From: Melampsora larici-populina 98AG31
Taxonomy: Eukaryota; Basidiomycota; Pucciniomycetes; Pucciniales; Melampsoraceae
Length of the DNA stretch: 64,000 nucleotides
Direction: 5' to 3'
NCBI RefSeq assembly: GCF_000204055.1
Contig: NW_006768833.1
Coordinates: forward strand, 386,619-450,618
In this document: one piece after another, positions 55,221 through 64,000 of the stretch
Layout of the letters: every line of letters starts with the position of its first letter
How positions within the stretch are numbered: position 1 is the first letter of the stretch
The notes under the pieces: model-generated
Told to the model about the DNA's origin: nothing
Database searches by the model: none
What the model saw: only the letters and a program-made list of their open reading frames with translations
Position numbers and translations under genes: made by a program

Positions 55221-55363
55221 AGTGATTTTACAGGTTTGTCATTCTTTCTCTCTTGGCTGTAAAAATACAAGGATTGTCAAAGTCTAAAAGAATGAAACAG
55301 GGCAAAATTTTTCTTTGCTTCCTGGTCTGCATTCATTGGGATTGGGTTCTTTGTTTGACAATA

Positions 55364-55528
55364 ATAGCCACGTTCAAACCTGACCCGGTTTCAAAAAACC
55401 CAGTTGACCCGGTGGACTTTTTGGCTGGGAGCTGTCAAGAACTGTCAATGGATACCCAAAGTTACCACCAGAAAAGCAGCTGGGTAACCGAGTTTTTGTG
55501 TCAACCAGGTTAGGTTTGAACACGGCTA
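55364..55528. mobile_element. Small MITE (about 165 bp)
   Basis: Inverted ends read AGCCACGTTCAAACCTGACC at the left and, from the right on the other strand, AGCCGTGTTCAAACCTAACC. AAT precedes the left end and follows the right, which may be a 3-bp duplication. The superfamily is not assigned. Confidence 0.7.
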
Positions 55529-56208
55529 ATGGAGAAAAAGAATAAAAAATCAATTTGGAATTGAAATCTAATCATTATGAATGTAAATTTGAAATATTTA
55601 GAGAATGTCCTTGAGAACTTGGTGAAGCTTTAGATAATGTATTCAGACTTTTTGCTCACTTGAAATTTTCAATCTTACAAAGGAATATTATTTGTCTTTA
55701 TACTCTTCCTTCACCAAAGTGTCTTATACTAATTGTTTGTGTATGGTTTGATTTTTTTCAGAGAATGGTACGGGTTATAGAGTCCAAGTATCTTTCCCTT
55801 CAATTATAATAATGTATTTGAATACCTTTGAGTGAGTCAAATGAGCAGTCATTTGAATTTTTATCATCCATTGGGTTTCCTCTTTATTAGAGTTGTAAAC
55901 CATCTGTCTCTGTGTTTTGTGGAGATTTTGCTTTGATTAAAATATGGGTGATGTAAACCATTTTCTATAGGTCAGTTGATTTCCATGTGAAATGAGTATA
56001 TTGTCACAATGTGTGTTATACCCAACATCACCTTTGAATCTTATTTGGATTGTATTTAACCTTTGATAGTTGCTACGTGGTTTTGGGCTTGACACAAAAT
56101 AATGTGGTTAGTTGAGCATGGAGCATATGTCCCAATCATTTATCCAATTTCACTCAAACCTCCGGCCATTTAGACCACAAGGATTAAGACTCTACTCATT
56201 AAACTTAG
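55529..56208. other. Gene-poor stretch, possible last piece of the decayed gene
   Basis: Near 55560-55680 a reading HYECKFEIFRECP, a stop, then ELGEALDNVF may belong to the decayed gene at 54140-55220. Nothing else is supported. Confidence 0.35.
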
Positions 56209-56236
56209 AGGCGGGCAAGCCCGCCTAAGCTCTAGT
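56209..56236 (+). other. Helitron-like 3' end (hairpin plus CTAG-T)
   Basis: AGGCGGGC, a 2-nt AA loop and GCCCGCCT form a perfect 8-bp stem at 56209-56226. CTAG follows at 56232-56235, then T. Helitrons end in a short GC-rich hairpin a few bases before CTRR and insert before T. No Rep/helicase gene was seen, so this would be a non-autonomous copy. Confidence 0.4.
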
Positions 56237-56594
56237 AATCTGTAATTTGATGGCACTTTACTTAAGGTGTCAGTACCTTGTGCTTACAACATCTTAAATA
56301 TAGACTATAGACCATCTGAGTGCTGCTATTTTCCAAGTTGTTAAGAATTCATATGTGTTGACACATCCTTAGATATAAGTCTCTCTCTTTTCCCACAGTG
56401 CTTGATATGATTATATATACTTCTTTGTGAGGTGGATGCATCAGTTATATCTTGGAAATCAAATCTTGTGAATTTTGTTGCCCATTATGGCAATACATAC
56501 TTTGAACATATTCACTATATCCACAATTTGAGGGTACGAAATGATCACCATGACTATATCTTTACACATGTACCAAGCAAGGTTTGTGCCAAAA

Positions 56595-58088
56595 CACTGT
56601 AAACATTATACACTATCCCCAAGTGGAAATGGGAAAATGATTAAGATTGTAGTTTGTCATGAAAGATATATCACTGCACACCTGAGCCAAGGCACCCACA
56701 CTACATATGTGCAGAAGGATGGGAAAATTGGGAGCTATCATGTACATACATAGCTGCTCAGCTATTGGCTCATCTGAATGAGTGGATCATATGTAATACT
56801 TTCTGTAATTATTTTTAGTTTGACAAAAGCATTGCAAAAATTGACTACATACACTGAACCATTGTTTTGGTGTAATTCCATCAACTAACACTGTGAAAAT
56901 AATGTGTTTCTCCCTAGCAAAAAATGATTGACAAAAAATTGTACCTGGAATTGTGGGCCCAGTTGTGGCCCAAAACGCTTGGAAAAAGATCTGGAGAGAG
57001 ATACAACGCTCTTTGTCCTGCAACGTTTTTTCAGGGTTGCTTAAAGCCTCATACTCAGCATGAACCCAGCAAGCAATTTTTAATGTTTTTACCAGCTTTT
57101 TCCCTCTCAAAGAAGTCCAAAAAATCCAGAAAAATCAGGAGAGATCAGAAATCCCCTTTGTGATGTGTGGTGTTTTTTTCGGATTTTTTGATGCCTTTGT
57201 CTTGGATACATGCAGGTTAGAACATTGAAAGTCTGCCAAAAAAAGTTCAAATGCATTTTGGTCCACAGGGGCATCAAAATTCCACACACTGTCTCCAAAC
57301 CATGTACAGATGATCTTGCATCCTTTGTTGTGCTGCAAATTTTTTTTTGGGTGGTTTTGGAGCCTTGTACATATGGCAGTAGTGTTTAAGTACCTAAAAT
57401 TACACACGTGTGATGACTTGCATACTGAGCCAGAAAAATTCTGAAAAAAATGTTCAACAAAGGGGATATTGTCCTCCACTTGTAATTTTTTTTTAGATTT
57501 TTCTTGTCAATATTGAAGGGTGAATTTAGTGCTTTGGTGCTGCATATTTATGTGTTGTTCCACAAAAATTTTGAACATCACCAAACTGAGTGCTAGAATT
57601 TTTTTACAATGACCAAAATCTCCCAACTGGAAGAAAATAGCACATTTTGCCTTACCAGATTTTTTCAGATTTTTTGGGCCAATATCAAGCAAGGCATTTT
57701 AAATGCTAGAATCAATCATTTTTTGCCATAGAAAAACACATTATTTTTGCAGTGTAAACCTCATGTAACACCCTTTCTGTTACTGTTGAATGGCTTTCAG
57801 AGTATTACATGAGTAGCTATGGAAGTATATGTAGTCAATTTTTAGGACAATTTTATCAAACTGGACAAAGTCACATGATGTATCACATGTGATTTACTTC
57901 TTCCAATGAGCAGGGAACTGAGCAGACCTGTATGTACATGATAGCCAATAATTTACCCAGCTTGTTGCACATATGTCGTGTGGTTGTTATGGCTCAGGTG
58001 TGCAGTGATAGATCTTTTGATGACAAACTACAATAGTCATCATTTTCCCAGTTCCACTTGGGGATAGTGTACAATGTTAATTACAGTG
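56595..58088. mobile_element. CACTA-type fold-back element (1494 bp)
   Basis: The left end CACTGTAAACATTATACACT and the right end (other strand) CACTGTAATTAACATTGTAC are inverted repeats continuing about 400 bp, including aagtgg(a)actgggaaaatga, cactgcacacctgagcc and aaaaattgactacata. AAA flanks both ends (56592-56594 and 58089-58091). The centre (about 56950-57720) holds short broken frames rich in FF/PKK strings and no recognisable transposase. Confidence 0.85.
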
Positions 58089-58302
58089 AAAGGGACCCAA
58101 GCAACTGTGTTGGTGGCTTGATATTGTACAGGCACAGTGTCTATGTCCCTGCTGAGATACAACTATATTCCAAACATGATAGATCAAGTTATCTGGCCAG
58201 GGATGTATGTAACACAATTACTTGTCACCTAGCTGACTTCCAATCTGAAAGTCTAAGAACAGCAATTAATTGAACCTCCATTTCTTGAATAGAACTTGAA
58301 TC

Positions 58303-59290
58303 ACAGATTGATAAAGCATATCTGGCTGTAACAATGTGAAGTGAGTTCCAGCCTGAAATAGATGATATTCAATTAACCAGGTGACCATTTCTAAAACCTT
58401 TTCACAGATGGATAGCTCAACTGTGAAAGATGAAGTCTATCTTACCCAATATAATTACTCAAACTTGGTAATTGAATGAAAGATTAAATATCCAATTTAT
58501 AATGTCTGAAAAGTTGACACATAAGGATATTCAATTGTACATGTCCCACACCTATGAAATGTAATCATTGGGTTTGGGACAAACTCTGGCCTCGCCTCTG
58601 CAGAGCTTGAATGATTATGTAAACCGCTTGGAGGGGACTGTACAACCCAAATCACATCTTGGCCGCCCACAATATTGGGAGAAAAAAGATAACTACTTGA
58701 ATCTAACCATATCTGGGCTGTAACAACTTGAACTGAGTTTCAGCCTGAAATAGATCATAATCAATTACTCAGGTGACTATTCCTGAAACCTTTCCACAGA
58801 TTGATAGTTCAACTGTGAAAGATGAAGCACATCTTACCCAATATAATTCCTCAAACTTGGTAATTGAATAACAATTAGATAGCCAATTTAAGATCTTGGA
58901 AAAATTGACACAGAGGGATAATTCAATTGGACAACCTAAACCACATCTTGGCCGCCCATAATTTTGGGGAGAAAAAAACAATTACTTGAATACATTTCTT
59001 AATTGAAACCACAGATTGATAAACCATATCTGGATGAGACAGCTTGAACTGAGTTTCAGCCTGAAATAAATAATAATCAATTAATCAGGTGACCTTTCCT
59101 GAAACCTTTCCACAAATCAACAGCTCAACTTTGAAATATAAAACATGTCTTACCCAATATAATTACTCAAACTTGGTTAATGAATGAAAGATTACATAGC
59201 CAATTTATGATCTCTGGAAAATTGACACCGAGGGATAATTCAATTGTAAAACCTAGAGCACATCTTGGCCACCCACAATTTTTCAGTTGA
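58303..59290 (+). repeat. Three tandem units of about 300-390 bp upstream of secreted protein 2
   Basis: Units start near 58303, 58696 and 59000. Each contains tttcagcctgaaata (or a close variant), cttacccaatataatt, cctcaaacttggtaattgaa (or variant), and cacatcttggcc. The last unit abuts the TATA-like box. One diverged unit lies upstream of secreted protein 1 (about 33590-33860). Confidence 0.88.
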
Positions 59291-59295
59291 AAAGG

Positions 59296-59303
59296 TATAT
59301 AAA
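59296..59303 (+). promoter_or_regulatory. TATA-like box of secreted protein 2
   Basis: TATATAAA in the context aaggTATATAAAcc is identical to the string before secreted protein 1. It is about 540 bp upstream of the ATG, so a 5' UTR intron is likely if it is the promoter. Confidence 0.5.
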
Positions 59304-59843
59304 CCTTCCCTTCCTTGGTCAGATTTTCCACTTTTGACTTCCATCTCCACAACTATAGATTTGATCCTTAAAAGTCCAATTCTAATCTCAAACATAAGTT
59401 TATAGTCAAAATCAGTTAGTTTGTTCAAGGCTCAACTATTTAGGAAACCCAGCTTCCTTTGTCATATTTCCCCTCTTTTCATCATCATCCCAAGAGCCAT
59501 CAATCCAATACTCTGCTTCCAAGTATAATCCTAAACAGAGGGATATAAGTCAAGACCGCTCAGTTTCTTTGATCAGCTCAAAGATTTAGGCATATTGTCT
59601 CTGTCTCTAGGACCTCCTATCTTGAAGGTATCATTAAACGCTATATATCAGAGCAAACATCAAACACAAAGGCCCTAGTATAAACCCCAAATACATTCCT
59701 CAAAGTTGATCTTTAATCCTGTGAAAATTCATAAGAATTTATCATCATCTCAATATCTCTCCAAGTAACTGGTTTAAAAAGCAACTGTGTCTCTCCAAGA
59801 AAAAGTCATTGCCAATATCTTCAAAATACTTTGCAGCAACACC

Positions 59844-60287
59844 ATGAAGTTATTATCATTACCCACACTTGTCACCATTTCAGTGCTCATCCTTGGAGTA
59901 GCACACTTGGGATTATGTAGACTTGATTGTCCGTTTAATCAAGATGCAGATTCTCCAGCTTTGGTCCAATTTCTTGGTGAAGATTGTCCACTTGGTGATT
60001 CTTGTGAGGGTTTAGCTAGTCATGTTGGGCAACCATGTCCAAATGGAGGTAGTATAAATAATTGTATGGGTACCATTGAGATAAGTAAAAGTCCTGTGCT
60101 ATGCAATGAGGATATTCTTTGTCATGAACATAATAGAAGAGTCAAAAGGTGCACAAATCAACTTGATTACAAAATAGTAAAATGCACTCAGAACAGGTGC
60201 AGGATTGAAGCGGCTCATGGGGAAACAAGTGAATGCCCTCCTGAAAACCATTACAGCGTGGAATGCAACAATAGACACCGAGACTGA
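59844..60287 (+). CDS. Secreted cysteine-rich protein, 147 aa, effector candidate 2
   Basis: The paralog of the gene at 34418. It starts MKLLSLPTLVTISVLILGVA with the same signal peptide and the same LCRLDCPFNQ junction. All 13 cysteines align, and the spacing changes only by short indels (for example PNGGSINNC against PNSINGC). Conserved stretches are DCPLGD, ILCHEHNRRVKRC and KIVKC; the C-terminus differs. An in-frame ATG at 59787 would add 19 residues before the signal peptide; 59844 is chosen because it matches the paralog and puts the hydrophobic core at the N-terminus. 5' and 3' flanks also match the paralog, so a block of at least 1.5 kb was duplicated. No known fold or activity can be assigned. 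Confidence 0.77.
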   Translation: MKLLSLPTLVTISVLILGVAHLGLCRLDCPFNQDADSPALVQFLGEDCPLGDSCEGLASHVGQPCPNGGSINNCMGTIEISKSPVLCNEDILCHEHNRRVKRCTNQLDYKIVKCTQNRCRIEAAHGETSECPPENHYSVECNNRHRD

Positions 60288-62641
60288 TAAAGCATACTTG
60301 TGTGGGATGTCATAGCAATGACACTTTTTCTGAATTTTTACACCCATGATGAGTTGGTTGTTGTTAAACTATGGGTTACTGTGGTGTATGATGTCAACAC
60401 AAGTTTTCTTGATTTTATTCAGTATATAAAGTCTTCACCATCATCTCTATAGATTTGTTTGATGTCAGAAATTTTTCTCCTTTACATAGCCTCTGAAGCA
60501 AGTATGCTTCATCTGATTTCTTGTTGCTCTTTGTAAGTCTGCTGGCTTGTTTTATTTTGGGGATCTCTATGTGTTACACCCTTCCTTTGATTTTTTGATA
60601 TAGTTTTGACTTGAAAAATTTGAAAAATGTGATATAGCTTAGAATACAATCTAAAAACCTTCAGTCACTACCATGTCTTTACAAGTTTGTTGTAGCAAGA
60701 GTAGATACATCTTTTCCTCCTGGTAATGTCCCTCACTTTTATGTGGTACAACAAGTGTCCACCATGATCATGTTTGAAACTTAACCCCCAAGTCCCATTT
60801 TCCTTTCAAAAACCCTTTCCAATCCAAGTCCTACCTCACACCAGACCTACCACAGTGACAGACATTCCATTAGCTTTACTCCAGGGTTCAGCATTGTGAT
60901 ATCAAGGTGAGGGTACTTTTGTTCTAGTGGGCTGCATCAGAATCACAAAAGGTTTAAAACCCACTGTTGCGGATGTGGTCTATGTTATTTAGTGCTTTTT
61001 GGTTTTGGGTACAACTATAAAACTGCTTGATACAAAGAATTTTGATACTTTGATCCAGAAACCTTGAGTTTGATTTGTAGATTGCAAAGTCCTTGTTTGA
61101 TCTTCCTTCAAGTTCATCTATCCAATCTGAATGAGTTTTAAGCATTTGCTCATTCTTACTGGACAACATATCTTTTCTTGCCTGTAATGAGTCATGTCAA
61201 TGGAACACATGGCCAATATCAGATTCATAGTCATCTATTTTGCTAAGCTTTTCCAATGCAACAGTTCAAAAGAATCATCATAAACTATCTAGGGGTAAAG
61301 CTCGCTATTTCTTTGTGGTAATTTCTACATGATATCTAAACTCCTTGTATTTTTATTTCTTGATATGATCGTAACTTGAGCACTATTGATATTTTGATGG
61401 TAGCTTTGAATACCTGAATGAGAAAACTATTAGTATCCATCACAAACACAATATCCAGAGAGAACCTCGTGGCTCTAATCCGATACATTACCAGTTCATA
61501 TACCCTCAAAGCTCGCTCACTGCACTCGCCAGCCTATAAAGTCAATCCTCGTAGTGAGAGATTCTAAACTTGATCTTCCTATGACAATGTAGTGAAATCA
61601 TACTTGTTGATGTCCAATAACCATTTTTATTTTGTTTTTTCAGAAAATCAATCCAAAGAAGACTGATTCTTTCAATATCTTTGTGGTAATCTTTATTTAA
61701 CATTCAATCCATTTCAATCAATTGTGAATCTTTTACACATCTTCCTTTGACTGTTTTTAATTCTTTGCTTTAAAATCTATCAGCGAAATATTGTAATTGC
61801 CATTGATAATTTGAAAGTGGAATTTATTTAGCGAGAAGATCATGATAGATTTCATGATTGTGATATTACATTTTCACTAAACTTCTCTTTGAAAGGCTTC
61901 TATTTTATAGAAAGTCAAATATAGTAGATCACTGGTAATAATCCTCATCTTTGAGCCTTGTGCGGACAAACTCAATGCACCCTTCATCCGCAGACTGTGC
62001 AGTAAAGAAACCTTTGAGTTTGACTTTGAAGATCTGATCACTGATTTTTATGATTTGTTTGAAGGTTGGTAATAAAGTGAATGAAACAAGTGAAATAGGA
62101 GGTATGTGAATTAATTTCAGATTGCCAGTTGAAATGAAATATTACATACACCATCTCATGAATATGTGAAATGTCATTGTCAAGCTGTGAGTGAAATCGA
62201 AAAGAACAGACTGCGTTAAAATTTGAAACAGTTTGGATGAAAGTGTATTGAATTTGAATTGAGTATATATATAAAGTCAAAGATGTAGTTTTGGTGTGAT
62301 TTAAATTTGTTTAAAACTGATTAACAGTTTACCATTTTCTCTGTTTACCTACTTTACTTTCATCAAGAACTGATTCTCAAGAAGAAACCATTCATCAAGA
62401 CAACATCAAGACTCACTTCACTTCACTTCAACAATCTCATTCAAATCGATTCAAGTCTTTATCAATTCAAACTTATCATTCAAATCTATCCTAATTTACT
62501 TTCTCAATTTCTTAATCAAAACTTAATCATTCATATGCTTCACTCCCTTTGATTCGATTCAACTCGATCTCTCATTCATCATCATCTTCAACTTTATCAT
62601 CTTCAAGATTGACTCATTTCCTTAATCCTTCATTGGTCTCC
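60288..62641. other. Gene-poor stretch before the Byr4-like gene
   Basis: The first 100 bp are homologous to the 3' flank of secreted protein 1. No other gene, RNA gene or clear repeat was recognised. 62330-62640 is CT/CA-rich with many tcaa/ttca words, typical of a fungal 5' UTR and promoter. Confidence 0.5.
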
Positions 62642-64000
62642 ATGACCGAATCTTGGGATTCTGATCCCGACCTCATCTTCCCCGAAGGACCCTTAACACT
62701 CTTACATTCAGATACCGAAGGTGAAGCTGAAACTTCGGGCTCTTCTATCTCTGCACTCTTTAGTAATGGTAGGCAGAGTCCTAGCTCACATGGTGTCGAA
62801 GATGAAGATGTAGATGATCATTGGACACATCAACCAGATCAACTCAACAAGGATGGTACACTCAGACTCAGGGATGGACTCTTACCCATACTTGAACAAC
62901 ATCGCGATTCACCCGAAGCTCATCATCTACTATCTTCATCAGGTGAAGAGAAAGATACTAGTGCTGAAGATTCTTTCTCATCAAATAGCTCATCCGAACG
63001 TCAATCAACTATCAAGGCTTCCCTTCTTCTTCCACCTGCCTCTTTTTCATCATTATCATCTACCAATCCTCATCCTTCAATTCGTTCTCAAAATCGTATC
63101 GACTCGGTGGTTCTTTCGGTGCTTGCTTCAGGTGCAAAGGGTACCGTGACTAAATTGGAACCGAGTAAAAAAGCTAGCCCAATTCAAGCTGGCATCGATT
63201 GGGATGAAGATCTTGTCTTACCTGATTCTGGTTTACCTATTCGAGATCGAGAAAAGACTTTGAAGAGTAAAGCTAGTTTTGCTAGTGGGATCAGTGATGA
63301 AGTTGATGATCCATTTAGTGAACCTCTGGTAGAAGGCGTTAAGAGTGGTACCACCCAAAGTTCGTATTCAATCAGATTCACTTCTTCCTAACCTACCTAT
63401 CATTCACCCGGAAACTTATGCATGTTTTTATGATTAGAACTTGATCAATCTACTTCAGAGCTCCCTTCTAGAGCTCAGGTCCGACAGCTTTTATCTAAAC
63501 TGAAGCCTGATTCGGGTCGCGTCGAGGATGATTTTGCAGATGATTTTGAATTACCTCCCACTGTTCAGCACTTGAAGTTGAGCTGTACCACTCCCGTCAA
63601 ACCTGTAAACTCCACCACCTCCTCATCATCCTCATCATCCTCGTCAAGTTTAGCAGCCTTTCTCGAATTTGACCCCAAATCAACAAAACAACGCCCCAAC
63701 ACGGGTCCCCGAACGCGAGCAGGCGGAGGTTCTCACCGAGGTCACGCTGCTGATGACTCTACACCAAAAGTTCGAAATCGTCCCAGTCTCACTCCTAGTC
63801 TTATGACTGATCGTTCATCGTCTCCATTCACTGAAGGAGAAGACTATGATTTGAATGATGGATTTTTTGATGATATTGAATTCCCTCCTGAATTTGGTAT
63901 TCCGAACAATCTCAATCAACCTGCCACACTCTCAACTCCGACTCCTTCGACTAGTAAGATCTTGACTTTGGATCAAGAACCTCATCAACGACCGAGTCTC
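62642..64000 (+). CDS. Acidic Ser-rich protein, possibly Byr4/Bfa1-like (5' part, continues past the window)
   Basis: The first ATG (62642) gives MTESWDSDPDLIFPEGPLTL. Exon 1 ends at 63347 before GTACCA, and exon 2 starts at 63438 after TTAG, which rejoins the frame as KSELDQSTSELPSR. The frame stays open to the window edge. Repeated acidic-aromatic segments occur: DWDEDLVLP, EDDFADDFELPP, GFFDDIEFPPEFGIP. Such DW/DDFxxP segments resemble those of Byr4/Bfa1, the partner of Cdc16/Bub2 in the GAP that restrains septation or mitotic exit. That link rests on pattern only. The open frame extends upstream to 62549 without an ATG. Most of the rest is disordered. Confidence 0.6.

Noticed and set aside
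1..64000. CRISPR arrays, tRNA or rRNA genes, prokaryotic-style operons
   Set aside because: No regularly spaced short repeats, no cloverleaf or rRNA-like sequence noticed. The DNA is eukaryotic with spliceosomal introns. A tRNA scan was not possible here.

Overview
The window looks like nuclear DNA of a rust fungus (Pucciniales), probably Melampsora- or Puccinia-like. The reasons are the short GT-AG introns of about 60-95 bp, a tnp2 (CACTA) transposase with the cysteine-rich N-terminus I associate with rust transposons, a young copia load, and a pair of small cysteine-rich secreted proteins of the type rusts carry as candidate effectors. Species assignment is inference. I worked by eye; no search was run.

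Only a few host genes appear intact. They are a four-exon ThrE/Prm10-type membrane protein (25903-29057, minus), a ten-exon Kar5-type nuclear-fusion protein (40673-43433, minus), two paralogous secreted proteins with 13 aligned cysteines (34418-34852 and 59844-60287, plus), a 79-residue secreted peptide (10047-10286, plus), and the 5' part of an acidic protein that resembles Byr4/Bfa1 (62642-64000, plus). Two damaged copies of replication factor C subunit 1 lie at the left (about 190-640 and 11256-14460).

Most of the rest is mobile DNA in nested layers. 989-7489 is a complete copia element with an intact 1565-residue polyprotein and a 5-bp target duplication. About 14564-23527 is a decayed CACTA element whose tnp2 gene is broken by a 383-bp CACTA-type MITE (21591-21973, TAT duplication) and by a second complete copia element (15547-21052, CAAAT duplication). 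35039-39149 is a hAT element with an apparently intact 989-residue transposase in eight exons, one of whose introns looks AT-AC. 44128-52207 is a tyrosine-recombinase retrotransposon with Ngaro-type split direct repeats. One of its terminal repeats holds an 815-bp CACTA-type fold-back element (51142-51956). Further MITEs and fold-backs lie at 31618-31693, 32015-32410, 32893-33035, 55364-55528 and 56595-58088.

Layout: 1-9000 RFC1 fragment and copia 1; 10-14.5 kb secreted peptide and RFC1 pseudogene; 14.5-23.5 kb CACTA nest; 25.9-29.1 kb Prm10-like gene; 29-34 kb mostly non-coding with MITEs; 34.4 kb effector candidate 1; 35-39 kb hAT; 40.7-43.4 kb Kar5-like gene; 44-52 kb Ngaro; 52-58 kb decayed DNA; 58-60.3 kb tandem repeats and effector candidate 2; 60.3-62.6 kb no gene seen; then the Byr4-like gene running off the window.

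The insertions can be checked from within the window: target duplications, internal uninterrupted copies of the target, and reading frames that rejoin once the insert is removed.
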